Numbered from the stretch's first letter, positions 21,151-32,658 are shown. The stretch is 64,000 bases of DNA from Glebionis coronaria (GCA_025667525.1 CM046878.1:573790868-573854867); one strand, 5' to 3'. Notes: a model not told the origin generated them from the sequence alone. Made by a program: numbers and translations.

Positions 21151-21429
21151 ATATTTTGCATGATGATATACAACAGAAACAAGAAACACAGAAACGCATA
21201 GAGTTCTTGATTTGTGCCTAAAACAAGAACTAACTCTTGGTTTTATCCCAAGGAGGTATTCGTGTTAACCCAGGCATAGGGTCGAATAATCTTCTTTGGA
21301 AAGTGATTACACGACTCCAAGAGATATCCGGAAACCATTCATTGGTACGTAGTTAGGCTATTGATTATCTTCACCCTGTTGGAACGAAGTAAACCCCAAC
21401 AATCAAAGAAGATTATTTTGTGATAATCA

Positions 21430-24400
21430 ATGGCGGCGGCAATGAAGCATATGGTGGCTAACTTCTCCAAACTGGACAAGTTTGAAGGGGTTGATTTCAG
21501 GAGATGGCAGAAGAAGATGCACTTTCTTCTCTCTACCATGAACGTGGTGTACGTGCTGACCACTCCTATTCCTGATGGTGGTGATGATGCTACTTTGGAG
21601 GAACTGAGGAAAAGGAGCAAATGGGAGAATGATGATTATGTGTGTCGCGACATAATTCTCAATGGTATGTCTGATTCTTTATTTGATATTTACCAAAATG
21701 TTGAATCTGCTAAAGAACTATGGGATTCCTTGGAAGCCAAATATATGGCTGAGGATGCATCAAGTAAGAAGTTCCTTGTGAGTGATTTCACAAATTACAA
21801 AATGACTGATTCAAGACCAGTCATGGAACAATACAATGAACTTCTTGGAATACTTGGCAGATTTACACAACATAAAATGAACATGGATGAGACCATTCAG
21901 GTCTCGTGTGTCATTGACAAACTACCTCCTTCTTGGAAAGATTTCAAGCATACCTTGAAACATAAGAAGGAGGAGTTAACTCTTGTTGAGTTGGGCAGTC
22001 ATTTGCGCATTGAGGAATCCCTCAGGGTGCATGAAAGTGATAAGCCAAAGAGCAACAATGTTGCTGGTTCATTTGTTGTCAATATGGTGGAGCATAACAA
22101 CTCCACCAGGTACAATGACAACAAGGGCAAACGTAAGCATCATGATAACACCAAGGCTAATCCTAACAAGAAGTCATCAGTGGCTTGTTGGAAGTGTGGG
22201 AAACCTGGACACTTCAAAAGGGATTGCAAAGGTGTTAGCATTGGCAACCAAGCTAATGAATCAGGCACAAAAGGTCAGAATATGTTTAATGAATCTCTCC
22301 AGATTTATTATGTTACATATGTATCTGAAGCTTACTTTGTGCAGGATGATGATGTTGCGTGGTGGGTTGACTCTGGAGCAACAGTACATGTGTGTAAAGA
22401 TAGATGCTGGTTCAAGACTTATGAGTCAATGAATGATGGATCTATTCTTCACATGAGAAATGAGTCAACAGCCCTAGTGCATGGACGTGGTTGTGTAGAT
22501 CTTAAATTTAGTTCTGGAAAGATTGTTTCTTTGTTTAATGTTTTGCATGTTCCTAATATTAGGAAGAACTTGGTTTCTAGTAGTGTTTTGAATAATTGTG
22601 GTTATAAACAAGTGATTGAATCTAATAAATTTGTTTTATCTAAACATGGTGTGTTTATTGGTTTTGGCTATTTGAGTAATCAAATGTTCAGGCTTAATAT
22701 TGATTCTAGTATAAATGTTGATTATGTCCTGATGACTACCACTAAACTGAATGATTCATCACTATGGCATGCTAGACTAGGCCATGTCCATTATAAGAGG
22801 ATGCAAGATATGTCTAAGGATGGGTTAATTCCAGCTTTTGACATGGACACTGATAAGTGTCAGACTTGTATGCTGAATAAAATTACTAAGAAACCATTTC
22901 AGGATGTAAAACGTGTAACTACAGTTTTGGAGCTAATCCATAGTGACCTATGTGATTTGCATGCTACTCCCTCATTAGGGAATAAGAAATACTTGGTAAC
23001 ATTTATTGATGATGCTTCAAGGTTTTGTTATGTTTATTTGTTACATACTAAGGATGAAGCATTAGATAAATTTAAAGTATTTAAAACTGAAGTTGAATTA
23101 GAACAAGGAGTCCAAATCAAAAGATTTAGGACTGATAGGGGAGGTGAGTACATGGATACTTTGTACTTTGAGTCTGTTGGAATAATCCATGAAACAACTG
23201 CCCCCTATACTCCACAACAAAATGGTATATCAGAAAGGAAAAATAGAGTACTAAAAGAGATGGTTAACTCCATGTTGTCCTACTCAGGACTGAGTCAAGG
23301 GTTTTGGGGAGAAGCTATGTTAACAGCTTGCTATTTATTAAATAGGGTTCCTAATAAAAGGAACAGGATTACCCCTTATGAACTCTGGACTAAAAGGAAA
23401 CCAAACTTGAACTACCTCAAAGTTTGGGGTTGTAGGGCTGTTGTAAGACTCCCTGATCCAAAGGTGAAAACCTTGGGTGAAAGAGGCATTGAATGCATCT
23501 TTGTTGGATATGCTGAGCATTCCAAGGCTTATAGGTTCTATGTTATTGAACCTAATGATTTAGTTTCAATGAACTCAATCATTGAATCAAGGGATGCTAA
23601 CTTTGATGAGACTAGGTTCTCATCAGTCCCTAGACCAAGCCTTAGGACTCCTATAGGAGCTGAGGACACTGGTGTTTCAGTGGAACCTGAAAGGGTCACT
23701 GATGAGGTTGTGGTTCAGCAACCTGAGCCTGAGCTTAGAAGAAGCACAAGGCATATGACTCCAAAGAATTTTCGGCCTGAATTTCAACTATACCTAGTTG
23801 AAGGAACAAGGGATGAGGTCTCTGACCAGTACTACTATTGCTTTAATGTTGAGGATGATCCCAAAACATTTGATGAAGCAATGAAGTCCCAGGATGTTGC
23901 TTTCTGGAAAGAAGCAATCAATGATGAGATGGATTCCATCATGGGCAACAACACTTGGGTGTTGGTTGATCTACCTCCAGGTTGTAATCTACTTGGTAAC
24001 AAGTGGATTTTCAAAAGGAAAATGAAGGTAGATGGAACTGTTGAAAAGTTCAAGGCAAGGCTAGTCATTCAAGGCTTTAAACAAAAGTCAGGGATAAACT
24101 ATTTTGATACTTATGCTCCAGTAGCACGTATCAGTACCATAAGAATGTTGATTGCTCTAGCAAGTATTCACAATCTTATTATTCATCAGATGGATGTGAA
24201 GACAGCATTCTTGAATGGTAACTTGGATGAGGAGGTTTATATGAACCAACCTCAGGGCTTCATCATGCCTGGTCATGAAGGAAAGGTGTGTAAACTGATT
24301 AAGTCCTTATATGGACTGAAGCAGGCACCTAAGCAATGGCACCATAAATTTGATGAAATGGTTTTGTCTAATGGTTATTCACTTAACCAAGCTGACAAAT

Positions 24401-25407
24401 GTGTATATAGCAAATTTGATGAATCTGGTAAAGGAGTCATCATTTGCCTATATGTTGATGACATGTTAATCTTTGGTACTGACCAAGCTAAGGTTGATCA
24501 GACAAAGGATTTTTTGTCATCAAAGTTCTCCATGAAAGACATGGGGGAGGCTGATGTTATCCTTGGCATAAGGATTAAACATGAAAGTGATGGTATTGTA
24601 ATTTCTCAGTCTCATTACATTGAGAAGGTGTTAAAGAAATTCAATCACTTTGATTGTACTCCAGTGAGTACACCTATGGATACAAGTGAGAAACTGATGC
24701 CTAACAATGGTCAGGCTGTCTCCCAGCTTGAGTATTCTAGGGTGATTGGTTGCTTGATGTATGCCATGACTAGTACTAGGCCTGACATTGCATTTGCTGT
24801 GGGTAAACTGAGTAGGTATACTAGTAATCCTGGTACTCAGCATTGGCAAGCAATTCAGAGGGTACTGAAGTATTTGAAAGGAACAATGGATTATTGTTTG
24901 TCTTATACTGGATATCCTTCAGTGTTGGAAGGTTACACTGATGCAAGTTGGATCAGCAATACTGAGGATAATTCATCTACAAGTGGCTGGGTATTCCTTC
25001 TTGGTGGTGGTGCAATTTCTTGGGCATCCAAGAAGCAAACTTGCATTACTGGTTCAACAATGGAATCTGAATTTGTGGCTCTAGCAGCTGCTGGTAAAGA
25101 GGCTGAATGGTTGAGAAACTTGCTTCTTGAGATTCCATTGTGGGTCAAACCTATGGCACCCATTTCTATCCGTTGTGATAGTGCAGCTACATTGGCTAAG
25201 GCATATAGCCAGTTGTACAATGGCAAGTCTAGACACCTAGGTGTTAGACATAGCATGATTCGTGAGTTGATCACGAATGGGGTGATTTCAATAGAGTTTG
25301 TGAGATCTCAACAAAACTTAGCTGATCACTTGACGAAGGGATTGGCTAGAGACTTGGTTATAAAGTCTGGTAAAGGGATGGGTTTAAAAGTCCACTCTAG
25401 TCACTGA
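21430..25407 (+). CDS. Ty1/copia gag-pol polyprotein, intact frame
   Basis: 1325 codons, a normal full length for copia. Residues 1-250 are the gag/UBN2-type region (KFEGVDFRRWQKKMHFLL), then the zinc knuckle CWKCGKPGHFKRDC (about 252-265), protease WWVDSGATVHVC (about 311-322), the gag-pre-integrase HARLGHVHYKRM and CQTC pair (about 447-480), the integrase core with RTDRGGEY and PQQNGISERKN (about 565-605), reverse transcriptase with MDVKTAFLNG and YVDDMLIFG (YVDD at about 1008-1011) and RNase H (YTDASWISN near 1168, ADHLTKGL near 1298). All key catalytic residues are visible and there is no stop or frameshift. It makes the particle, copies the RNA and integrates the cDNA. The first ATG is used because it lies directly after the LTR. 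Confidence 0.95.
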   Translation: MAAAMKHMVANFSKLDKFEGVDFRRWQKKMHFLLSTMNVVYVLTTPIPDGGDDATLEELRKRSKWENDDYVCRDIILNGMSDSLFDIYQNVESAKELWDSLEAKYMAEDASSKKFLVSDFTNYKMTDSRPVMEQYNELLGILGRFTQHKMNMDETIQVSCVIDKLPPSWKDFKHTLKHKKEELTLVELGSHLRIEESLRVHESDKPKSNNVAGSFVVNMVEHNNSTRYNDNKGKRKHHDNTKANPNKKSSVACWKCGKPGHFKRDCKGVSIGNQANESGTKGQNMFNESLQIYYVTYVSEAYFVQDDDVAWWVDSGATVHVCKDRCWFKTYESMNDGSILHMRNESTALVHGRGCVDLKFSSGKIVSLFNVLHVPNIRKNLVSSSVLNNCGYKQVIESNKFVLSKHGVFIGFGYLSNQMFRLNIDSSINVDYVLMTTTKLNDSSLWHARLGHVHYKRMQDMSKDGLIPAFDMDTDKCQTCMLNKITKKPFQDVKRVTTVLELIHSDLCDLHATPSLGNKKYLVTFIDDASRFCYVYLLHTKDEALDKFKVFKTEVELEQGVQIKRFRTDRGGEYMDTLYFESVGIIHETTAPYTPQQNGISERKNRVLKEMVNSMLSYSGLSQGFWGEAMLTACYLLNRVPNKRNRITPYELWTKRKPNLNYLKVWGCRAVVRLPDPKVKTLGERGIECIFVGYAEHSKAYRFYVIEPNDLVSMNSIIESRDANFDETRFSSVPRPSLRTPIGAEDTGVSVEPERVTDEVVVQQPEPELRRSTRHMTPKNFRPEFQLYLVEGTRDEVSDQYYYCFNVEDDPKTFDEAMKSQDVAFWKEAINDEMDSIMGNNTWVLVDLPPGCNLLGNKWIFKRKMKVDGTVEKFKARLVIQGFKQKSGINYFDTYAPVARISTIRMLIALASIHNLIIHQMDVKTAFLNGNLDEEVYMNQPQGFIMPGHEGKVCKLIKSLYGLKQAPKQWHHKFDEMVLSNGYSLNQADKCVYSKFDESGKGVIICLYVDDMLIFGTDQAKVDQTKDFLSSKFSMKDMGEADVILGIRIKHESDGIVISQSHYIEKVLKKFNHFDCTPVSTPMDTSEKLMPNNGQAVSQLEYSRVIGCLMYAMTSTRPDIAFAVGKLSRYTSNPGTQHWQAIQRVLKYLKGTMDYCLSYTGYPSVLEGYTDASWISNTEDNSSTSGWVFLLGGGAISWASKKQTCITGSTMESEFVALAAAGKEAEWLRNLLLEIPLWVKPMAPISIRCDSAATLAKAYSQLYNGKSRHLGVRHSMIRELITNGVISIEFVRSQQNLADHLTKGLARDLVIKSGKGMGLKVHSSH

Positions 25408-25927
25408 ATGCTAGGACACCCAACTCCCTCCTGAGGAAACTTGGGAGCTGAGTTCAATGTGGAAAGCTGAACATTCAGGGGACTGAAGCACATGTTTTAC
25501 ATATCATCCCAAGGATGTGCTTGTACCTGCTGAAAGGAGGATGAAGTTATAAACTTCTTAATGGTTAATTTCTTTGAAAAAGTGCTTAAGCAGGAGCATG
25601 AACTAAAGAGGAACCACCTATGTAAATGTTGAGGTTTCGCCGCCTCAAGGAGCATGGACTTTGGCTCTTACAACATTTATGAATTGGATATGGACACATG
25701 GCTTGTATGGTGTCAGGAGCGTTTTAAGTGTTTGAAAACTTGGGTGTATGTTATCTTCAGGTGTTCAAAGTAGTTGAAGGGTTCAATTCTTAGAACACCC
25801 TGATTCTCGAATATTTGGAGTGATGTACTAAGATGGAAATTCAATCCTCAGGACATTTTCATTTATACACTGGTTTTGTTAAAGTTGATTTTCATGCAAA
25901 AAGGAATTGTACTAAATTGGGGAGGAT
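25408..25927 (+). other. 3' untranslated region of Copia-1
   Basis: 520 bp between the polyprotein stop and the right LTR. It has no open frame of note. It ends in the purine tract TTGGGGAGGAT (25917-25927). Two GGAGCATG(A/G)AC words (about 25592 and 25650) and a CTGAA...AGGGGACTGAAGC block suggest short internal duplications. Confidence 0.6.
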
Positions 25928-26601
25928 TGTTGGAAATTTAGTGCAATTGTGTGAACGGGTAATACTTGTAAATGGGTTTGGAGGTACGGAGTGTACACCC
26001 ATTAAGTCCCTTACCTCCCTGGACTCAATATAGTGGTTGTGATATCAGTAGGAAGCTGCTCCTGGTCAGGAAGTTGCTTCTGGTCAGGAAGTTGCTCCTG
26101 GTCAGGAAGCTGCTCCTGGTCAGGAAGCTGCTCCTGGTTAGGACGTTGCTCCTGCTGATGCACAAAGTCTTTGTAACCTCTTTGACCAGTTAATGAGGGT
26201 TGAATATTGACTTGACGACCAGATTTCTGGTCATGTAACCACTATGCTTTATGAAGGTTATTATGAGATTAATAGGCCGATTAATGCTCTTAATACCTTT
26301 GACTAGGAGTTACATTCCTTAAAGGAATAGGATCACTATAAATAGTGATCATATTTTGCATGATGATATACAACAGAAACAAGAAACACAGAAACGCATA
26401 GAGTTCTTGATTTGTGCCTAAAACAAGAACTAACTCTTGGTTTTATCCCAAGGAGGTATTCGTGTTAACCCAGGCATAGGGTCGAATAATCTTCTTTGGA
26501 AAGTGATTATACGACTCCAAGAGATATCCGGTAACCATTCATTGGTACGTAGTTAGGCTATTGATTATCTTCACCCTGTTGGAACGAAGTAAACCCCAAC
26601 A
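25928..26601 (+). repeat. Right LTR of Copia-1
   Basis: 674 bp, the same length as the left LTR, with seven substitutions seen by hand alignment (for example TTGGTG/TTAGTG and ATTACA/ATTATA). Confidence 0.93.
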
Positions 26602-26992
26602 CTAACAACTCACAGTAAGATCTCTAGAACTTATATATGAATGGAAATGTAAAGTAAGAATCATTTTGACATAATTGCAGACAACTAATTACACGCAAGA
26701 AAAGCATCTCCCATCATCAATCATAAAAATAACAACAAACTAATAACATGGATCTCAAACTTGCTTCTGTAAAGATAGAGTAACTTCAAACTCAACAACC
26801 ATATGCAACAAATCAAATAGTGTCGAGACACCTGCTATGAAAATACACACATTTTGCTTAGAAAAATATATCACTGGGAACCATTACTCACCAGTCACCA
26901 TATTAACCATAACCTGGTAAGATTTTCTTGACATGGTTTTAAAGTAAAACACATAACATTGTCTTCACATGTATACATTAAGAACAAAATAA

Positions 26993-27745
26993 TCAATGAA
27001 ACTCAATGGTCGACAATGAAACAGTGATTTCTACCCCTGGTGAAGCGCGCGGGGAGCTTAAGATTGTTCTTGAAATTTGAAACTCGGCATCCTCATCAAG
27101 CTCGCAAAAGAGTACTATTGTCAGCTTTTCCAGCTCAGGTGACTTTGCCAAGAAAAACTTAACAAAATCCAACTCACACTTCATGTTGCTCAAATTTGAA
27201 ATCTTTAATTCTTTCAAATGGTTTGAAGAAATATCTAATTGACTTTCAACCGTAAAGGAGTCTACCTCAGGATATAGAAGACGCAAAAAGTTTGACATCT
27301 GCAAGAAGCATATGAATTTCTCGTGTCAGTTTCCTTTATAAGAGCATATATATACTGCATAAATTATTCGTGTGGTCTCCACAAAATTCAGTAAATGTGA
27401 GCGAAATTAATATTACTGTTATTTTTGGTGGTTCTTTCTTTTACTTTTTAGGCACCAAAATTAATATTAATTACCAAGTTGAGGGAACAAAAGTGAAAGC
27501 AAATAAGGTATATATGGAACTTGGCGGTTGTCTCAAAAGTAATTGTGAGCGATCTAGAAGGAACATTGATACAAGTTACTCTTCTAAAATAAGGATCAAA
27601 GCATATAGGATATGAGATAGACTTGTGTCACTTACCTGAATATGCAGTATCTTCAAGGTCGGGGAGCTTCTCATTATAAAAGAAAGTGAAGGGAGATGTT
27701 CGAAAGACCAATATTTCACATACAAGTATTTGAGATTGACTAATG
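26993..27745 (-). pseudogene. F-box/FBD gene copy B, 3' half only
   Basis: Exon 4 (26993-27298) encodes exactly the same 101 residues as exon 4 of gene C, with the FBD-like VKFFLAKSPELEKLTIVL and SPRASPGVEITVSL motifs. Intron 3 is 27299-27635. Exon 3 starts at 27636 and breaks off at 27745 within GATTGACTAATG. The sequence then jumps to the gene-upstream region (ATGAACTTGCTTACTTTTATTGC). Exons 1 and 2, including the F-box, are missing, so no SCF adaptor can be made. The short shared word AATGA at the join suggests an end-joining deletion of about 1-2 kb relative to copies C and D. Confidence 0.88.
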
Positions 27746-27849
27746 ATTTAATGAACTTGCTTACTTTTATTGCATCGGATAACTCTGATGACCGAACTTT
27801 TAGGGTTTGGGGACTGGAGTCAAAGTGTGTGGAAAATAGTTTTATATAA
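27746..27849 (-). other. Promoter-side remnant of F-box copy B
   Basis: Matches 4187-4234, 36783-36870 and 41305-41405 (TTTTATTGCATCGGATAA, GACCGAACTTTTAGGG, GGAAAATAGTTTTATATAAG). It is the conserved block just upstream of each F-box unit. Confidence 0.7.
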
Positions 27850-28207
27850 GACTGGTGGGAGTGAGGTGAAACCTAATCACCGCCACCTCGGCGCCACCTC
27901 AGTTTTTTAACAAACTCACCAAACTCACCCACGAGGGTAATGACACTCACCAAAACTCACTCACACTCACTTTTCATACCTATTTTTTATTATTTAAATA
28001 CACCCACTCACAAAAAACACTCACAATTAAACCTAACCAAAAAAATAAAAAACATATGGGCGCACATGTATAAAACTCACCTGGGTGAGTTTGCCCAGTT
28101 TTTTTCTTGGCTGAGAACAAGCCGTGCGCGGGTTTGAAGGGTGGGGGTGGGGGCTGCGAGTGGCTTTGGCCAACTCACGAGTGAGTTAACTCTCACTCCC
28201 ACCAGCC
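27850..28207. mobile_element. PIF/Harbinger (Tourist-like) MITE
   Basis: 358 bp with terminal inverted repeats GACTGGTGGGAGTGAG and GGCTGGTGGGAGTGAG, one mismatch. The 3-bp duplication TAA (27847-27849 and 28208-28210) is typical of this superfamily. Sister units give the empty site TATATAAGGGTG (about 36866), so the insertion is precise. The interior is G/T-rich (GGGTGGGGGTGGGGG) and non-coding. Confidence 0.8.
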
Positions 28208-28397
28208 TAAGGGTGTTTGGGGTTTTTTCTTTTTATTTATTTATTTAATTATTTAACTAGTCATTTTATTATGTAGTAATACTGATTTAGAATAGTATGA
28301 ACAAAGGTGTGCGAGGTGTGCTACCGTGATCCCTAAATTTTATATGTCTCAATAAATATCTCATTATTGGAGCCTCAAAATTCACTTCTATAGTTTG

Positions 28398-28715
28398 TGT
28401 AGTGATTCGATCACTAAAACCTGGTCAACTAGATGCGGATAATATTTGATCGTGATGCAATCGACAGAAAAAGTAATTTACACAAGGTATGTATCCCTAA
28501 TCGACCCGATTAGTTTTATTGATAAAGAAGCGTTGTGAATCTCGTCCCCCTCACCTCCTTTTATAGAGATGAGGGGGAACCGACTGTTACATAGTCCTAC
28601 GGGTCGGGTTGGGCTGCGACACCACCAACCGACCTTTATTGCTATAGGCTATTTAGGAAACTCGATAACTATCCCCTAGACACGACTTAGGCTAATAAAG
28701 ACTAGATACATAACA
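28398..28715 (-). repeat. 3' LTR of Copia-2
   Basis: 318 bp. Next to it, at about 28718-28727, is the complement of a purine tract (AAGGTGGAAA on the sense strand). Confidence 0.9.
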
Positions 28716-28735
28716 ATTTCCACCTTAGGCTTATA

Positions 28736-30439
28736 TTAGCCTATCCCAACACTCAACAACTCCAAGCAGTGTTGTAACTTGCGTCCAGGTACCACCTTCG
28801 TCAAGGCATCCGCAACATTGTGTTTAGTACTCACCTTCAGAACTTCAACCGTCTTCGTCAAGACTCCTCTGATAAAGTGATAACGCACATTGATGTGCTT
28901 AGTCCTATCATGAAAAACATGATTCCGCGATAATTGAATCGCGCCCTGATTATCACAATTAACTACAACAGTGTTAAGCTTCACGCCTAACTCTTCCAAG
29001 AATCCCCTTAGCCAAATAGCTCCTTTCACAACCTCCGTAAGTGTCACATACTCCGCTTTAGTTGTCCGCAAAGCCTCTGTGTGATGCAATTTAGCTTCCC
29101 AGCTCCTCGCACATCCATGTATCAGCAACCCGTACCCTATGATTGATCTACCCATGACAGTGATCGATCTACCCATGGTGTAGTCAAAATCCACAAAAAC
29201 TTGTACGTATGTCTGTAATCCACGATCAAACCTATCCAACATACTCACATCTACAGATGCTATGTCAGGTCTCGTGCAGACCACCTGATACTCCTTGCTT
29301 CCAACCACATATATATATGACCACCTACTATTCTTTACCACATCACAATCCCCTGATAGACTATCCTTCAACGACAGTATGGAGTGTCCCTTCAACAAAG
29401 TCTGTACCAACTTTCTGTTGTAAAACCTGGACTGTGACACCCTCAAAGTATTACCACTCCGATTCTTGATGATCTTAATACCAAGTATATTTCCCTTTGC
29501 TTTTACCAGCACACCCTTAGTAACCGAGATCTCAGCCTTGCATCCGCAAGAAAATACCATACAATCTATATAGAGAAATAGATGTATGAACAAACCTGGT
29601 GTATACTCCCAGTAATAACCACATCTGTCGTCACTGCTTTTCCTACAACCGTTGTTGAGCACATATACATCTAACCGAGTATCCATTTCTTCTTTGAATC
29701 CAGCCATCCACTTGGAAAGAACCTCACAAGCAACTATAACATTGAAAGTCAATGACTCATGTGCATAAATCTTCTCCACTACAGCAACTGCAAAAGCAAC
29801 ATCATTACTGTCTTCTCTATACTTGAATAGTTCCCGTGCTAAGTGTTGCTCCCTATCACGTGCTAGATGATAGTATATCAAATCTTGAGTTTGTACTTTC
29901 TTTGGAACAACTACATGACCAACATTCCCTTGAGGTTCCACCTCAAGTGCTTGATCCTCCCGATATTCCACCTCAAACTCAACTCCTTGCAACACCTGCA
30001 CTGAACTTGTACATACACCAGAACCAATGAAAGTTTTCTTGTATTGCCCACTTTCATTGAAACCCATATTCCTGTAAAGCACTCCCTTTGAAGTAACGTC
30101 ATCTAACCTCCAAAGTTGATAAACATTCATACCTTCACGGTATCCCAGGAATATGTACTTGACCTTAACCGGTTCAAGCATCCCTTGCTCAATACTAGCA
30201 AGCCAACCAAAAAACCCCGACATATCTATAGTCTTCTTGAATCCAATCGCTGCTGATGGTGACCTATTATCTAGATATGTAGACATGGTTGTATCCTCTT
30301 TCCAAAAAACCTTGGACAGACCAGACTGAATCAGAAAACAACGTACCTTATCCAAGAGTGTCACGTTTGTCTTCTCAACCAACCCATTCTGCTGCTGTAA
30401 CCCTGCAACATCCAAATGTTTGGCGACCCCACTCTTCAT
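28736..30439 (-). pseudogene. Copia-2 integrase tail, RT remnant and RNase H
   Basis: A single 567-codon frame begins in the integrase end (LQQQNGLVEKTNVTLLDKVR, which parallels the QQNGxxER of working integrases). It passes through a GKLEP/VFLGY-like region (MLEPVKVKYIFLGY), then a scrambled reverse transcriptase stretch with no VDD motif, and ends in a recognisable RNase H (VFVDFDYTMG, KAEYVTLTE, VNCDNQGAIQLSRNHVFH, HNVADALTKVV). The frame is open despite missing catalytic blocks, so deletions rather than stops caused the loss. A short in-frame duplication around MGRSI is visible near 29155-29180. Confidence 0.85.
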
Positions 30440-30757
30440 ACATTGTTGTGTAGACTTCTGATTACAAGAATCAAGAACATCACTTGTCTTGATCTTCCAC
30501 CAGTCTGAAATTTTCCTAACTGCTTCCTACCCTTCATTGTCTTCCCGGTCATAGCCTGACCGTTCAGGGTATATACGCAATTAGCCCTTCTGGTTCCTAA
30601 TAGTACCACCAGTGAACCCTTTATAACCTTGATCTTGCCCGACTGCATCTTCACGGTAAAACCCTCTTTTTTCAAGAGTGCCCAGCGATATCAAGTTTCG
30701 TCTTAATTCCGGAACATACCTGACGTTGTCCAACACGAAAGTTGATCCATCCCTCAT
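30436..30757 (-). pseudogene. Copia-2 gag-pre-integrase remnant
   Basis: On the minus strand the segment encodes VRYVPELRRNLISLGTL-like residues, then EGFTVKMQSGKIKVIKG and a TMKGRKQLG motif. It is broken by a frame change from the gag-protease frame and by a stop at 30436, just where the integrase core should begin. Confidence 0.75.
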
Positions 30758-31740
30758 TCATACTCGAACTTTACCTGTCCCTCGTACACGGCATTCCCTG
30801 CCATCACCTAGCAGTACATTACCACCGTCATACTCTTTAAAATCAACCAAATAATCTCTCCTGTATGTCATATGGTATGAGCCCCCTGAATCCATGATCC
30901 AGTCCAAAAGTTCATCAACACTCAAAGCCATCATAACATCAGCATTGTCATACCTATCAACTCCAGAACTGGATACCTGATCTTCATTCTTGACAAAACC
31001 TTGAGATTTCTTGTGATTATACCTGGGACAATCCCTCTTCAAATGATCCTCAGACTGACATATATAACACCCGAGTTTGTCGCTCCTTCCTTGTGACCTT
31101 GACCACGAACTAGTTGCACCCTGCTCCATATCTCTCTGACCGGATCTCTCCCTCACATACAACCCTTCACCATTATCACCCTTTGCATCCGTCATCTTCT
31201 GAAGTTCCCTAGAATTAAGTGTCGCGAGCACGTCTTCTAGCTTCAAAGTATCCCGACCATATAGCAAAGTCTCCACGAGATTATCGTAAGACGATGGTAA
31301 AGATGTGAGTAGTAATAATGCCTGATCCTCATCCGATATAGCAGTATCTATAGCCGCTAAGTCACCAACGAGCTTGTGAAACTCATCAATATGTTCAGAC
31401 TGACTCTTACCTTGATGCATTTGAAAAGTATATAACTTTTTCTTCAAGTACAAACGATTAGCTAAAGACTTTGTCATGTATAACGTCTCTAACTTTTTCC
31501 AAATCCCCGCTGCAGTCGTCTCCTTGGTGATCTCCCGTAGGACCCGATCATCCAAACATAAGATCAATGCGTTGTAAGCCTTTTTCTAAATGACGTTATC
31601 GTAAGCCACTATTGTGGTGGCGGATAATTCTTCCAATGCTACATCTAATTCCAGATGTTCCAGCAAAGCCTTCATCCTTACCTGCCATAACCCAAAGTCA
31701 TTCTTCCCATCGAATTTCTCGATGTCAAATTTGCTCAGCG
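30758..31740 (-). pseudogene. Copia-2 gag and protease
   Basis: The gag N-terminus is visible at about 31740-31580 (KFDIEKFDGKNDFGLWQ, MKALLEH), with a TAG in front of KKAYNALILC. The 269-codon frame from 31567 holds the UBN2-type gag core (VLREITKETTAAGIWKKLE, LASLPSSYDNLVETLLYG-like), zinc knuckle CYICQSEDHLKRDC and protease WIMDSGGSYHMT, then VLLGDGREC. The expected ATG near 31745 is not seen. The protein could package RNA if the upstream stop were read through or a downstream ATG were used, but it is probably dead. Confidence 0.82.
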
Positions 31741-32658
31741 TTTTTTTTTATTTTAACCCTTTACTAACCGTTTAACCTTTTGTGAATTTACCTACACAAA
31801 AAATACGATCTAGCAAAGTATCCCGTGTGTAAAATACTACCCTTGCTTTATGGATATAACACTTAGATAAAAATCTTATAAATCGATCAAACCAAGTAAC
31901 CCTTCAAAATAAAACCCTTTCTTACTCAAATATCGATTGAACCTTGGAAATTAACCTATCCAATAAATCGACAACCCTTGAATCAAGAAAGTACCCGACG
32001 CCTTTTGAAGTAACCCTTGTCGTACTTTTAATTTTGCAAACCCAATTTCTAATAACCTAAGAAATCTTGCAACCTCGACAAGTCTTGAACGCTTCTTTAT
32101 CCTTTTATTAATTTGCTAAACCTTGTGATAAACCTTCATAATCACAAATTAACAAAGCCCCTTCGATAGTTCGCTAAACCTTGTGATATATTAACCCTCA
32201 CAATCACGAATTACGAAGTCCCCTTGTGTAAAAACGCTTCAAAGTAATAATTTTTTGTTTTATAAAAAAACAAAAACAAAAGAACTTAATAGATTATTAA
32301 TAGTAATATTAGCTCACTATTAATTCTTAATTCTATGTCTCAAGCCCAGTAAATAAATTGACCTAAATCAATCCAAGTCTGGTATTAAAGGCTGACCCAA
32401 GAATCTAATAGCCTAATTACTTTGAAGTAATATCTGCTGTTGACTTCTATACTCCAACAACAATCGTCTTCCTTCTTCTCTTATCTCTTTGTCAGGCGAC
32501 ACAAAAGAAAAACACAACAATGGCAGATCCACCGTCTTTGTCAATCGAACCGATCAACAACCCTTTTTCTATCAATCGATCCAAGAAGAAGGCCCTTTTA
32601 TGTCGATAACCACTACAACCCCGATCGATCCTAGTAACCAGAAGATCTTCAAACCAAA
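31741..32658 (-). other. Untranslated leader of Copia-2
   Basis: 918 bp, unusually long for copia, between the primer site and gag. It contains repeated AACCTTGTGATA and TCACAATCACGAATTA phrases (32105-32215) and no supported gene. The plus-strand ATG at about 32520 opens only a short chance frame. Confidence 0.6.

Larger units (their letters stand above)
20728..21401 (+). repeat. Left LTR of Copia-1
   Basis: 674 bp. It holds an 18-bp tandem repeat (20849-20957), a TATA box (21131-21150) and a repeated TGACCAG/CTGGTCA theme (near 20987-21035). It is about 99% identical to the right LTR. Confidence 0.93.
20728..26601 (+). mobile_element. Ty1/copia retrotransposon, structurally complete (Copia-1)
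   Basis: 5874 bp with two 674-bp LTRs (TGTTGG...CCCAACA) and the perfect 5-bp duplication CTAAC at 20723-20727 and 26602-26606. The paralogous empty site GCCTAACAACTCAC is present near 33355. One uninterrupted polyprotein of 1325 codons fills the interior. A purine tract (about 25917-25927) precedes the right LTR. No canonical TGGTATCAGAGC primer site follows the left LTR: the ATG is only 28 bases away, after ATCAAAGAAGATTATTTTG. The LTRs differ at about 7 positions by hand count. This is the only element in the window that could still be autonomous. Confidence 0.92.

Noticed and set aside
21339..21620. Minus-strand frame over the Copia-1 start
   Set aside because: Antisense shadow of the polyprotein and LTR edge.
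27940..28137. 65-codon frame inside the PIF MITE
   Set aside because: MITEs are non-coding and the frame has no recognisable motif.
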